DNA of 64,000 nucleotides from positions 186,001-250,000 of the forward strand of contig NZ_BMMB01000007.1 of assembly GCF_014645615.1 (NCBI RefSeq), given 5' to 3'. This DNA is from Paenibacillus hunanensis (lineage in GTDB: Bacteria > Bacillota > Bacilli > Paenibacillales > Paenibacillaceae). The position numbers and the translations under genes were made by a program. Positions 42,533 to 51,850 of this stretch are shown in pieces (positions within the stretch are counted from its first letter, which is position 1; each line of letters starts with the position of its first letter). The notes under the pieces are model-generated. The model was not told the origin of the DNA, searched no databases, and saw only the letters and a list, made by a program, of their open reading frames with translations.

Positions 42533-42574
42533 AAGCAACCTTTGATGCCCACGGGCAGATCAGGTTGCTTTTTT
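42533..42574 (+). terminator. terminator before dprA
   Basis: AAGCAACCT (42533-42541) pairs with AGGTTGCTT (42562-42570), with inner GAT/GCCC-GGGC/GATC pairing, then TTTT. A TATAAT at 42483-42488 lies 45 bases before it, so a short independent RNA is possible but has no clear -35. Confidence 0.75.
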
Positions 42575-42700
42575 GCGTTTCACTATGAATCTTGCATGTA
42601 CGTATAGCTTTCTGAGTAAGTAAACGCTTGCAATATAATACAACTTACGATTAAATGGAGTAGGTGAGCTCATCTAACTCCTATTTGGAGGAAATGGAAT

Positions 42701-43846
42701 ATGATGGATGAACGTCATGTGTTAATTGGCTTGCATGAAGCACCCGGTATTGGCTGGAAACGGATCTATGGTATACTACAACAGCATGTAGACCTGCGCG
42801 AACTGCCGACATGGAGTGCCGGACGCTGGCGTAGCTTGGGCATGCCCGAAAAAGTGGCACAAGCGCTTCCGCATGAATTAAGCGAAGCAGTGATCAGAGA
42901 GAAGCTAGCTCGATATAATAATCTAGACATCGAGATCATAACGATGATGGATGATACATACCCATTATTAATGAAGGAAATTGCTCAGCCCCCCTGGGTG
43001 TTGTATATGCGTGGTAATAGTACGCTACTCCAATCCTTTTGTATCGGCATGGTAGGCACACGCGTACCTACTGCCTACGGTCGGCGTGTAGCCGAGCTGT
43101 TAGTACAGGGATTAACTGCCAAAGGAATAACGGTGGTTAGCGGATTAGCACGCGGAATCGATAGCACCTGTCATGAGGCTACACTACAGGCACATGGCCA
43201 AACCATCGCCGTGCTTGGAACAGGTGTAGACGTAATCTATCCACCAGAAAATCGTTTATTATATGAACGAATTCGCGAAAATGGATTAATCGTATCCGAA
43301 TATCCGCTTGGCACACGTCCTTCTCCCGGTACCTTTCCACAGCGCAACCGAATTATTGCTGGCTTATCGCATGGTTCGATTGTTGTGGAAGCTGATGAGC
43401 GTAGTGGTTCGCTCATTACAGCAGATTTTGCTATGGAAAGTAATCGCGATGTATTTGCAGTGCCAGGGCCGATCACCTCACCTAAAAGCAAAGGCACATT
43501 ATCCTTGCTCAAGCAGGGTGCGATTATGGTAACCTGCGCGGATGATATTATAAATGAATATGATTCAAGATTAGAGGATTTGTGTGATAAAACTTACGTG
43601 AAGCAGGAAGATAATGGAATAGCTAATACCTCGAATATTCCGCCTTCTGGTGACCTCGCAAATATTTCTCATTTGACAGAACAGGAAAAGACGATATACC
43701 TTATATTGGAGCAGGGCGATGCAACCATCGACGAAATTCAGGCCAAATCGAATTTTGATTTTGGACTTTTGCATACTGTTCTGTTATCTTTAATCATAAA
43801 AAAACAGATCAGTCAGTGCTCTGGCGCTGTGTATACCTTAATATAA
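42701..43846 (+). CDS. dprA: DNA processing protein DprA (Smf)
   Basis: A 381-residue recombination mediator that binds incoming single-stranded DNA and loads RecA during transformation. The Rossmann-type domain carries G-M-V-G-T-R near 112, V-V-S-G-L-A-R-G-I-D near 147-156 and A-V-L-G-T-G-V-D-V-I-Y-P near 171. G-T-F-P-Q-R-N-R-I-I-A-G-L follows. A short C-terminal winged-helix domain (T-I-D-E-I-Q-A-K-S) closes the protein. The ATG follows TTGGAGGAAATGG. The genes comM and yraN are 20 kb upstream, split off by the accessory block. Confidence 0.95.
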   Translation: MMDERHVLIGLHEAPGIGWKRIYGILQQHVDLRELPTWSAGRWRSLGMPEKVAQALPHELSEAVIREKLARYNNLDIEIITMMDDTYPLLMKEIAQPPWVLYMRGNSTLLQSFCIGMVGTRVPTAYGRRVAELLVQGLTAKGITVVSGLARGIDSTCHEATLQAHGQTIAVLGTGVDVIYPPENRLLYERIRENGLIVSEYPLGTRPSPGTFPQRNRIIAGLSHGSIVVEADERSGSLITADFAMESNRDVFAVPGPITSPKSKGTLSLLKQGAIMVTCADDIINEYDSRLEDLCDKTYVKQEDNGIANTSNIPPSGDLANISHLTEQEKTIYLILEQGDATIDEIQAKSNFDFGLLHTVLLSLIIKKQISQCSGAVYTLI

Positions 43847-43886
43847 TTCAAATTATAGATAGAATATCGGAAAGGGGGACAAACCT

Positions 43887-45995
43887 GTGGCAGATTCACT
43901 CGTTATTGTGGAATCACCGGCAAAAGCGAAAACGATCGGCAAGTATCTTGGCAGCAAATTTATTGTCAAAGCATCTATGGGCCATGTCCGCGATTTGCCA
44001 AAAAGCCAGATTGGGGTCGATGTTGAAAACGATTTTGATCCCAAATACATTACCATCCGTGGTAAAGGTTCTGTTCTAAAAGAATTAAAAGATGCACGAA
44101 AAAAAGTAAAAAAAGTCTATCTCGCGGCTGACCCGGATCGTGAGGGTGAAGCGATTGCCTGGCATTTAGCCCATGCGCTGGATGTGAATGAAGGCGAAGC
44201 ATGCCGTGTTGTATTTAACGAAATTACCAAGCAAGCGGTTAAGGATGCATTCAAAACGCCGCGTCAAATTAATATGGATCTGGTCAACGCACAGCAAGCA
44301 CGTCGTATACTTGACCGTCTTGTAGGTTACAAAATCAGCCCCCTATTATGGAAGAAAGTCAAAAAGGGCTTGTCCGCTGGTCGTGTGCAATCGGTAGCCG
44401 TTAAGATCATTATCGATCGTGAAAATGAAATTTCAGACTTCACACCGGAAGAGTACTGGAGCATTACTGCCAGACTGACGATTAACGATACCACCTTCGA
44501 AGCGAAGTTCCATCAGCTGAACGGTGAGAAAAAAGAGCTGCACAGTGAGCAGGATGTGAATGAAATTCTGGCAGCGATTGAGAATGCTACCTTTGAAGTG
44601 AATGAGATCAAGGAGCGCGAACGACTGCGTCATCCAGCAGCTCCATTTACCACATCGTCTCTGCAACAGGAAGCGGCGCGTAAGCTGAACTTCCGTGCAG
44701 CCAAAACGATGTCGGTCGCACAGCAATTATATGAAGGTATTGATCTCGGCAAAGAAGGAACAGTCGGTCTGATCACCTATATGCGTACTGACTCCACTCG
44801 AATCGCAGCTTCTGCACAGGAGGAGATTCGTGAGTATATTACAGGCAAATACGGTAACGAGTTTATTCCGGAAGAGCCCCGTCAATATACGAAAAAGAAC
44901 GCGAACGCACAGGATGCGCACGAAGCGATTCGTCCTACCTCTGCTAGTCGTGATCCAGAATCGGTGAAGGAATATATGAGCCGTGACCAGTTCCGTCTGT
45001 ACAAGCTAGTATGGGAACGTTTTGCAGCAAGTCAAATGGCTTCGGCTGTACTGGACACGATGTCTGTCGATATCGGTGCTGGGCCAACCACGTTCCGTGC
45101 AGTTGGTTCCAAAGTTCGTTTCCAGGGCTTTATGAAGGTGTATGTAGAAGGTAATGACGATGGTAAGGAAGAAGGCGAGAAGTTTCTGCCGCCAATGGCG
45201 AAGGGTGACAAACCAACACCTGAGCATATCGAGCCCAAGCAGCATTTTACACAGCCGCCGCCACGTTATACCGAGGCACGTCTTGTTAAAACGCTGGAGG
45301 AGCTAGGTATTGGTCGTCCAAGTACGTATGCGCCAACATTGGAAACGATCCAAAAGCGTGGCTATGTAGCGATCGAAGAGAAGAAGTTTATGCCTACTGA
45401 GCTGGGCGAGCTCGTTATTCAGCAAATGGAAGAGTTTTTCCCTGAAATTCTGAATGTAGAGTTCACTGCCAATATGGAGCAGGATCTTGACCATGTAGGA
45501 GAAGGTCAGGAAGATTGGGTACAGGTGCTAAATGATTTTTATGAATCGTTTGAGAAGCGCCTTGAAGTAGCCGAAGAAGAAATGAAGGAAATTGAGATCG
45601 AAGACGAAGTCTCGGATGAGATCTGTGATAAATGCGGACGCCATATGGTGTACAAGCTGGGACGCTTCGGTAAGTTCCTCGCATGCTCCGGTTTCCCGGA
45701 TTGCCGCAACACGAAGCCAATCATTAAGGATATCGGTGTAAAATGCCCGACCTGTCATGAAGGTGATGTGGTGGAGCGTCGCAGTAAAAAGGGTCGTGTC
45801 TTCTACGGCTGCAATCGTTATCCAGAATGCGACTTTGTATCGTGGGATCGCCCATCGCCGAAGCCATGTCCGGTATGTAGCTCGATGATGGTCGAGAAAC
45901 GAAATAAACAGGGCGTTAAATTGCAGTGTACAAGCTGTGATCATACCGAAATGGTTGAGGAAAATGAAAATGAAGAAGCGGTAGAGCTCGATTAA
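43887..45995 (+). CDS. topA: DNA topoisomerase I
   Basis: A 702-residue type IA topoisomerase that relaxes negative supercoils. The N-terminal Toprim domain has I-V-E-S-P-A-K-A-K-T-I and A-D-P-D-R-E-G-E-A-I-A-W-H. The catalytic tyrosine is Tyr298 in L-I-T-Y-M-R-T-D-S-T-R. Three C-terminal cysteine clusters (C-D-K-C-G, C-P-T-C-H, C-P-V-C-S) form zinc ribbons. It starts with GTG 43887 after AAAGGGGGAC and sits 40 bases after dprA. It ends in an acidic tail, as in relatives. Confidence 0.97.
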   Translation: MADSLVIVESPAKAKTIGKYLGSKFIVKASMGHVRDLPKSQIGVDVENDFDPKYITIRGKGSVLKELKDARKKVKKVYLAADPDREGEAIAWHLAHALDVNEGEACRVVFNEITKQAVKDAFKTPRQINMDLVNAQQARRILDRLVGYKISPLLWKKVKKGLSAGRVQSVAVKIIIDRENEISDFTPEEYWSITARLTINDTTFEAKFHQLNGEKKELHSEQDVNEILAAIENATFEVNEIKERERLRHPAAPFTTSSLQQEAARKLNFRAAKTMSVAQQLYEGIDLGKEGTVGLITYMRTDSTRIAASAQEEIREYITGKYGNEFIPEEPRQYTKKNANAQDAHEAIRPTSASRDPESVKEYMSRDQFRLYKLVWERFAASQMASAVLDTMSVDIGAGPTTFRAVGSKVRFQGFMKVYVEGNDDGKEEGEKFLPPMAKGDKPTPEHIEPKQHFTQPPPRYTEARLVKTLEELGIGRPSTYAPTLETIQKRGYVAIEEKKFMPTELGELVIQQMEEFFPEILNVEFTANMEQDLDHVGEGQEDWVQVLNDFYESFEKRLEVAEEEMKEIEIEDEVSDEICDKCGRHMVYKLGRFGKFLACSGFPDCRNTKPIIKDIGVKCPTCHEGDVVERRSKKGRVFYGCNRYPECDFVSWDRPSPKPCPVCSSMMVEKRNKQGVKLQCTSCDHTEMVEENENEEAVELD

Positions 45996-46110
45996 GCGAG
46001 TAAGCTGATTCCATTGCCTTCCAACTGAGCGGATCATCGTTCAACACTATTCGTAATAGCTCATTAGAATTTCCATATCATTTCACGTATAATATAAATA
46101 CGACAAATGC

Positions 46111-46166
46111 AGCACAACGACTGACTTGTATTCAGAGCTTTATCTGGATACAAGTCGTGCTGTTTT
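46111..46166 (+). terminator. terminator after topA
   Basis: AGCAC and GACTTGTAT with C pair with GGATACAAGTC and GTGCTG across an interrupted stem, then TTTTT. A TATAAT-like element at 46088-46093 sits just upstream, so transcripts begun there would meet the hairpin first, as in an attenuator. Confidence 0.65.
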
Positions 46167-46208
46167 TCACTCATTATTAAGGGTAAGATATTCAGGGGGT
46201 TTTTCATC

Positions 46209-47558
46209 GTGTCAGAGATTCAAAAGGTAACCGTTATTGGAGCAGGCCTTGCAGGCAGCGAAGCCGCATGGCAGATTGCCAGTCAGGGAGTACCTGTACA
46301 GCTATATGAAATGCGTCCGGTCGTCAAAACACCGGCACACCATACGAACCAATTTGCCGAGCTGGTATGCAGTAATTCACTGCGTTCCAACACACTCGCT
46401 AATGCCGTAGGCGTTATGAAGGAAGAAATGCGGATGCTGAACTCACTCGTTCTAGGTGCAGCCGATCATCACGCAGTACCCGCAGGTGGCGCACTTGCCG
46501 TTGACCGTGATGGCTTCTCTGGTGAGATCACATCGACATTGCATAACCATCCGCTCGTTACCGTATTAAATGAAGAAGTACAGGAGCTGCCAAAGGACGG
46601 TATCGTAGTTATTGCTACAGGGCCACTAACCTCTCCAGCACTCTCCAAGCAAATTCAAGAGCTGCTCGGTGAAGAGTATTTCTATTTCTACGATGCCGCA
46701 GCACCGATCATCGAAAAAGATTCAATCGATATGAGCAAGGTATATCTCGCTTCCCGTTATGATAAAGGCGAAGCAGCTTATCTGAATTGCCCAATGAACG
46801 AAGAAGAGTTCAATGCCTTTTATGATGCACTGGTTGGTGCAGAGACGGCTCAATTGAAGGAATTTGAAAAGGAAATCTATTTCGAGGGCTGTATGCCGAT
46901 CGAGATTATGATGAAGCGCGGTAAGCAGACAGCTTTGTTTGGTCCAATGAAGCCAGTTGGTCTGGTGAATCCACATACAGGAGAGCTACCATTTGCGGTT
47001 GTGCAGCTGCGTCAGGATAATGCAGCAGGCACATTGTACAATATGGTTGGCTTCCAGACGCACCTAAAATGGGGCGAACAGCGTCGTGTCTTCTCGATGA
47101 TTCCAGGTCTGGAAAATGCCGAGTTTGTACGCTTTGGTGTCATGCACCGCAATACATTTATTAATTCACCACGATTGCTGGAGCCTACGTATCAGTTGAA
47201 GACCAACCCGAATGTATTTTTCGCAGGTCAAATGACAGGCGTTGAGGGTTATGTAGAATCCGCAGCTTCCGGCTTGATTGCAGGCTTGAATGCAGCACGT
47301 CTTGCTAAAGGTGAAGAATTGCTCGTGCTGCCACAGGCAAGTACGCTGGGCAGTATGGCGCATTACATTACACAGGCTGATCCAGAGCACTTCCAGCCGA
47401 TGAATGCGAACTTTGGTCTGTTGCCAAAGCCAGAGAAGAAAATTCGTAATAAAAAGGAAAAGAATGAGATGCTGGCACAGCAGGCGCTGGATAGCATTCG
47501 TGCCTTTTTTGACCTTCCAGCAGCAGAACCAGTAGCTTCGGCTCCATCTGCTGAATAA
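46209..47558 (+). CDS. trmFO: methylenetetrahydrofolate-tRNA-(uracil54-C5)-methyltransferase
   Basis: A 449-residue flavoprotein that makes ribothymidine at tRNA position 54 using methylene-THF and FADH2. It begins with the FAD motif V-I-G-A-G-L-A-G-S-E-A-A. V-C-S-N-S-L-R-S holds a catalytic cysteine, and the family motif G-G-A-L-A-V-D-R-D-G-F-S follows. Near the C-terminus is F-F-A-G-Q-M-T-G-V-E-G-Y-V-E-S. It starts at GTG 46209 after CAGGGGG. In B. subtilis (gid) it is followed by codV; here hslV follows after 136 bases, with no xerC-type gene. Confidence 0.96.
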   Translation: MSEIQKVTVIGAGLAGSEAAWQIASQGVPVQLYEMRPVVKTPAHHTNQFAELVCSNSLRSNTLANAVGVMKEEMRMLNSLVLGAADHHAVPAGGALAVDRDGFSGEITSTLHNHPLVTVLNEEVQELPKDGIVVIATGPLTSPALSKQIQELLGEEYFYFYDAAAPIIEKDSIDMSKVYLASRYDKGEAAYLNCPMNEEEFNAFYDALVGAETAQLKEFEKEIYFEGCMPIEIMMKRGKQTALFGPMKPVGLVNPHTGELPFAVVQLRQDNAAGTLYNMVGFQTHLKWGEQRRVFSMIPGLENAEFVRFGVMHRNTFINSPRLLEPTYQLKTNPNVFFAGQMTGVEGYVESAASGLIAGLNAARLAKGEELLVLPQASTLGSMAHYITQADPEHFQPMNANFGLLPKPEKKIRNKKEKNEMLAQQALDSIRAFFDLPAAEPVASAPSAE

Positions 47559-47694
47559 AAATAAAGCTTAACCTTTGCTTAACCGGGTATTAACACCTTG
47601 TTGGATCATGTGATTCGTTTACACGGATTTAATAATGGAACCAATTGCCCTGTCATCCGTAATGCTCAGAGACGACGAACAGGAGGGAATTTAG

Positions 47695-48237
47695 ATGGAG
47701 CTTTCATTTCATGCAACAACAATCTGTGCCGTACGCCATAATGGCAAAGCAGCAATTGCTGGTGACGGTCAGGTAACGTTCGGGCAAAATGTCATCATGA
47801 AGCAACACGCCAAAAAAATCCGTCGTCTGTATCGCGGTCAGGTACTGGCTGGATTTGCCGGCTCGGTAGCTGATGCGATTACGCTGTTCGAGAAATTTGA
47901 AGCGAAGCTGGAAGAGCATCATGGCAATTTGCAGCGTGCTGCTGTCGAGCTTGCCAAGGAATGGCGTTCTGATCGTATCCTGCGTAAGCTTGAAGCCTTG
48001 CTGATTGTTATGGATAAAACCGGCATGCTGCTCATCTCCGGTGGCGGCGAGATTATTGAGCCTGATGACGATGTGATCGCGATCGGCTCCGGTGGTAATT
48101 TTGCTCTATCTGCTGCGCGTGCGCTCAAGCGTCACGGTAAGGATTTGGAGGCACGTGATATCGTGCAGTCCTCCCTACAGATTGCCGCAGAGATTTGTGT
48201 GTATACAAACGATAACATTATCGTAGAAGAATTGTGA
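47695..48237 (+). CDS. hslV: ATP-dependent protease subunit HslV (ClpQ)
   Basis: A 180-residue proteasome-like peptidase that works with HslU. The core H-A-T-T-I-C-A-V-R-H-N-G-K-A-A-I-A-G-D-G and G-S-G-G-N-F-A-L-S-A-A-R-A-L are typical. The N-terminus is M-E-L-S-F-H-A-T-T. B. subtilis ClpQ begins M-S-S-F-H-A-T-T and uses the exposed Ser as nucleophile. Here the second residue is Glu, which would block Met removal, so a Ser or Thr nucleophile could be exposed only by cutting further in (for example before Thr8). The ATG follows AGGAGGGAATTTAG and no other start is close. Confidence 0.94.
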   Translation: MELSFHATTICAVRHNGKAAIAGDGQVTFGQNVIMKQHAKKIRRLYRGQVLAGFAGSVADAITLFEKFEAKLEEHHGNLQRAAVELAKEWRSDRILRKLEALLIVMDKTGMLLISGGGEIIEPDDDVIAIGSGGNFALSAARALKRHGKDLEARDIVQSSLQIAAEICVYTNDNIIVEEL

Positions 48238-48243
48238 GCCTGG

Positions 48244-48292
48244 CCGGTGCGGTCCGTACTCCACTTGCAGGGGGGGGATCACACCGGTTTTT
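48244..48292 (+). terminator. attenuator-like hairpin between hslV and hslU
   Basis: CCGGTG (48244-48249) pairs with CACCGG (48282-48287), followed by TTTTT. The loop contains a run of eight G residues. The two genes are normally co-transcribed, so this may set the HslV:HslU ratio. Confidence 0.5.
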
Positions 48293-48322
48293 GTTTCTGA
48301 ATTTAGGATGGAGGGACAGAAG

Positions 48323-49744
48323 ATGAATAAAGATGCCCACGCATTAACACCAAGACAGATTGTAGCAGAATTGGACAAATATATTGTTGGTCAAAAGCAA
48401 GCTAAAAAATCAGTAGCCGTGGCACTTCGTAATCGTTACCGTCGAAGTCTGCTTCAAGAGGATATTCAGGACGAGATCATCCCTAAAAATATTTTGATGA
48501 TCGGGCCTACCGGCGTCGGTAAAACCGAGATTGCTCGTCGTCTGGCTAAGCTGGTTCATGCTCCCTTTGTAAAAGTAGAGGCAACCAAGTTTACCGAAGT
48601 CGGCTATGTTGGTCGTGATGTAGAATCCATGGTACGCGATCTGGTCGAGACGGCGATTCGTGTCGTCAAAGCAGAACGTACCGAACAGGTGAAGGATAAA
48701 GCGGAAGAAGCAGCCAATGAGCAGATTGTAAAAATTCTCGTTCCTTCTGGCTTCAAGTCGAAAAATCAGCGCAATCCATTCGAAATGCTATTTGGTGGCG
48801 CGAGTAATAACAATTCTTCCAATGAAGAGCCTGCTTCCGAGCATCATGAGGAGCAATCGATTCATGAGAAGCGTAGACAGGTTCGATTTGAGCTTCTGTC
48901 TGGTAAACTTGAGGAAGAGATTATCGAGGTTGAGGTTGAGGACACAACCCCTAACATGATGGATATGTTCATGGGACAGGGGAACGACCAGATGGGTATG
49001 AATATGCAGGAGATGCTGGGCAACTTCCTACCGAAGCGAATGAAAAAGCGTAAGCTTCCGATTAAGGAGGCACGTAAAGTGCTGACACAGCAGGAAGCGA
49101 ACAAAATGCTTGATATGGATGATGTGAATCAGGAATCGCTGCGTCGTGCCGAGCAGAGCGGAATTATCTTTATTGATGAGATCGATAAGGTGGCAGGCTC
49201 TGGTCGCAACACTTCGGGTCCAGATGTGTCACGCGAGGGTGTACAGCGTGATATTTTACCAATCGTTGAAGGCTCTACCGTGATGACCAAGTATGGCCCG
49301 GTAAAAACGGATTATATTTTGTTTATTGCTGCGGGTGCATTCCATACGGCTAAGCCATCTGATCTGATTCCCGAGCTACAGGGTCGTTTCCCTATTCGGG
49401 TAGAGCTGGAAAGCTTGACGATGGAGGACTTTATTAGCATTCTGAAAGAGCCACAAAATGCCCTGACACATCAATATGCGTATTTACTGCGTGCAGAGGA
49501 TATTGAGCTGGAGTTCTCGGATGAGGCGATCCGAGAGATTGCTAGCATTGCGGCGACCGTGAATCAGAATACAGAGAATATCGGCGCACGCCGTCTGCAT
49601 ACGATCATGGAGAAGCTGCTGGAGGATATCTCCTTTGAAGCGCCTGAGTTGACACTGGATACATTTGTGATCACGCCTCAGTATGTTCAGGAGAAGCTGA
49701 AGGATATTGCCCAGGATCGCGATCTTAGTCAGTATATTTTGTAA
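48323..49744 (+). CDS. hslU: ATP-dependent protease ATPase subunit HslU (ClpY)
   Basis: A 473-residue AAA+ unfoldase that feeds substrates to HslV. Walker A G-P-T-G-V-G-K-T-E is near residue 63 and the pore motif G-Y-V-G-R-D near 91. An intermediate domain (about 110-245) is acidic and Met-rich, with M-D-M-F-M-G-Q-G-N-D. Walker B I-I-F-I-D-E-I-D-K follows, then the C-terminal sensor region ending R-D-L-S-Q-Y-I-L. ATG 48323 follows GGATGGAGGGA. In B. subtilis codY comes next; here a strong terminator and an AT-rich gap do. Confidence 0.96.
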   Translation: MNKDAHALTPRQIVAELDKYIVGQKQAKKSVAVALRNRYRRSLLQEDIQDEIIPKNILMIGPTGVGKTEIARRLAKLVHAPFVKVEATKFTEVGYVGRDVESMVRDLVETAIRVVKAERTEQVKDKAEEAANEQIVKILVPSGFKSKNQRNPFEMLFGGASNNNSSNEEPASEHHEEQSIHEKRRQVRFELLSGKLEEEIIEVEVEDTTPNMMDMFMGQGNDQMGMNMQEMLGNFLPKRMKKRKLPIKEARKVLTQQEANKMLDMDDVNQESLRRAEQSGIIFIDEIDKVAGSGRNTSGPDVSREGVQRDILPIVEGSTVMTKYGPVKTDYILFIAAGAFHTAKPSDLIPELQGRFPIRVELESLTMEDFISILKEPQNALTHQYAYLLRAEDIELEFSDEAIREIASIAATVNQNTENIGARRLHTIMEKLLEDISFEAPELTLDTFVITPQYVQEKLKDIAQDRDLSQYIL

Positions 49745-49808
49745 AAGGCGACAATTCCTTGTTTGTGGAAGAGTAGGAATACATTTAAAAATAGTAGGTA
49801 TGATTTTA

Positions 49809-49853
49809 GGAAAAAGGTGGGGTGCCTGATTCGTCAGTTCCCCGCCTTTTTCC
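49809..49853 (+). terminator. terminator after hslU
   Basis: GGAAAAAGGTGGGG (49809-49822) pairs with CCCCGCCTTTTTCC (49840-49853) with one G-U pair. The arms are A- and T-rich at the base, so it may work both ways. Confidence 0.88.
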
Positions 49854-50584
49854 TATATTTTCGCAAGTGTGAAAAATGTATTATAAATATAAGAAATTGA
49901 TCTATAATAAGAGATACAGGAATCCGATATAAATTTGAATCTGCTCTTTTCGGAATAACATAAATTGATATAGATTTTTTAATAAAGTTAGGTTATGATA
50001 ATGTCGTTTGCGTAAATGCGCAAGTCAATCCGTAACACACATCTCCATCTTCATCCTGTTTGAAAAAGTCGATAATTTGGAATAAATTAGTAAATTTTGT
50101 GACAAATTTATTTCAACTTAATAGATAGTAAGTAATCCGAACTAGGTTTTTGGACGTAAAACAATATGTTTACATTAAAAAAAATACGGTTTTACAATAA
50201 TCTGCATCAAAACGACTACTTAAACTGCTTACTTATTTCCATTTTTTCCATCCTCCAAAATACTCATAACTGTAAAATAAAAGCATTTTACCTAATTAAT
50301 TGATAACAATATTTGCTTTTAATGTCATATTATTTATTATAATTGGAAAATTTTATATGAAAGAAGACAAAAAATGATTTTTTTTGTCAAAAGATAGTCC
50401 TTTATTCTCATTGTCTTACGACCAATTCTCTAGGAAACTTATGGTATCACTTTTTTAGGAAAAACGACGCATGGCGAGCTAAAACAACATATTTCCGCAA
50501 TGTTTGTCGAATGATCGAATGAAATGAAAAAAGTGGAAGTTACATTCCATGTTTTAATATATGAATTTGAAAGGAGTGGCGTAA
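49854..50584. other. AT-rich gene-free region before the flagellar operon
   Basis: About 730 bases, much richer in A+T than the flanking genes, with no supported reading frame on either strand. It holds a short palindrome TAAATTT/AAATTTA near 50090, many TATAAT-like strings, and a repeated TCGAATGA at about 50508-50523. The flgB promoter must lie here, but no clear sigma-A or sigma-D site can be chosen by eye. It occupies the place of codY in B. subtilis. Confidence 0.7.
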
Positions 50585-51001
50585 GTGAATTTGCTTAATG
50601 ATGCGAGTTTTCGCCGATTGGAAGGCGCGATGAGCGCAGCCAATCTGAGACAACAGGTCATTACAAACAATATCGCCAATGCAGACACCCCCTACTTCAA
50701 ACGTTCTCAGGTCTCATTCGAAAACGTGCTTCAATCTCAAATGGATGATAGCAGCAGCTCATTCCATGGAATTACTACGAACCCGCGCCATTTCCAAATT
50801 GGCAATGCACCTGGTAGCGTGCCACAGCCAACAGTCACCCAGGATACAGGAACAGTAATGAACAACAACCTCAACAACGTCGACATCGATGTAGAAATGT
50901 CCGATCTGGCTGAGAACCAGCTGCGCTACAATGCTTATGTCGAGCAGATTAATCATCAGATCAAAATGATGCGTACCGCGATTCAAGGAGGAGGAGCTTA
51001 A
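50585..51001 (+). CDS. flgB: flagellar basal-body rod protein FlgB
   Basis: A 138-residue proximal rod protein and the first gene of the flagellar operon. The N-terminal motif L-R-Q-Q-V-I-T-N-N-I-A-N-A-D-T-P-Y-F-K-R is the FlgB/FlgC rod signature. The C-terminal helix ends Q-I-K-M-M-R-T-A-I. It starts with GTG 50585 after AAAGGAGTGGCG. flgC begins three bases after its stop. Confidence 0.96.
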   Translation: MNLLNDASFRRLEGAMSAANLRQQVITNNIANADTPYFKRSQVSFENVLQSQMDDSSSSFHGITTNPRHFQIGNAPGSVPQPTVTQDTGTVMNNNLNNVDIDVEMSDLAENQLRYNAYVEQINHQIKMMRTAIQGGGA

Positions 51002-51004
51002 TCC

Positions 51005-51460
51005 ATGAGAATCAGTAATAGCTTTGATATCAGTTCTTCTGCCCTGACTGCACAACGTCTGCGTATGGACGTTGTTTCCTCCAACATCGCTAATGCGGAA
51101 ACGACAAGAGCGAGCGTTCAAAATGGTGAGGCTGTTCCATATCGTCGTAAAGAGGTTATTCTTTCTACTAACAAGCCTTCATTTGCAGACTCACTCGACA
51201 ATGCAATGAATGGATCTAACAATTCAGGCCTGAACGGCGTCAAGGCTGTCGGCATCCAGGAAGATCAGGAGCCATTCAAAATGGTATACAATCCAACTCA
51301 TCCAGATGCAGACAAAAACGGCTATGTAAAAATGCCAAACGTCGATACTCTAAAAGAAATGGTGGACATGATATCAGCTTCGCGTTCATATGAAGCTAAC
51401 GTAACTGCACTGAATGCCACAAAAGCAATGCTAATGAAAGCAATGCAGATTGGTAAATAA
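51005..51460 (+). CDS. flgC: flagellar basal-body rod protein FlgC
   Basis: A 151-residue rod protein. The N-terminus S-F-D-I-S-S-S-A-L-T-A-Q-R-L-R-M and S-S-N-I-A-N-A-E-T-T-R form the rod helix. The C-terminus contains V-D-M-I-S-A-S-R-S-Y-E-A-N-V. It is exported by the flagellar type III system and polymerises above FlgB and FliE. Its ribosome site GGAGGAG lies inside the end of flgB. Confidence 0.96.
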   Translation: MRISNSFDISSSALTAQRLRMDVVSSNIANAETTRASVQNGEAVPYRRKEVILSTNKPSFADSLDNAMNGSNNSGLNGVKAVGIQEDQEPFKMVYNPTHPDADKNGYVKMPNVDTLKEMVDMISASRSYEANVTALNATKAMLMKAMQIGK

Positions 51461-51490
51461 TGAATAAATAATTGGTAGGAGGGGTAATTA

Positions 51491-51802
51491 ATGATTGAAA
51501 ATACAATGTTTAACAACGCTGTATCTTCGCCGTTTCAAATGAATACTGCAATGTCTCCAAGTAAGGCGACTCCCGGAGAAGCAATGGATCAATTCGGTTC
51601 TTACTTGGCAGACGCCTTGGAGCAGGTTAATTCGCAGGAACAGAGCGTACACAAGCTAAATGACCAATTCCTGATCGGGAAAGCAGATGTAGACCAGGTT
51701 ATGGTCGCAGGCGAAAAATCGATGCTGAGTCTGCAATTGACTGCCCAAATTCGAAATAAAGCAATTGAAGCTTATCAGGAAATTATGAGAACACAAATGT
51801 AA
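51491..51802 (+). CDS. fliE: flagellar hook-basal body protein FliE
   Basis: A 103-residue adapter between the MS ring and the rod. The conserved C-terminal part is V-M-V-A-G-E-K-S-M-L-S-L-Q-L-T-A-Q-I-R-N-K-A-I-E-A-Y-Q-E-I-M-R-T, where the last helix joins FlgB. ATG 51491 follows GTAGGAGGGG. It is placed between flgC and fliF, as in all Bacillales. Confidence 0.96.
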   Translation: MIENTMFNNAVSSPFQMNTAMSPSKATPGEAMDQFGSYLADALEQVNSQEQSVHKLNDQFLIGKADVDQVMVAGEKSMLSLQLTAQIRNKAIEAYQEIMRTQM

Positions 51803-51850
51803 GTGGACTGAGATGATGTTTCATAGCAAAGTTTCGAGTGGGGTGGCATT

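Noticed and set aside
42483..42574. Possible short RNA between a TATAAT and the terminator before dprA
   Set aside because: No matching -35 element and no conserved fold recognised; kept only as a remark on the terminator.
50240..50275. A minus-strand ribosome site followed by an eight-codon frame in the AT-rich gap
   Set aside because: Too short and isolated to support as a gene.
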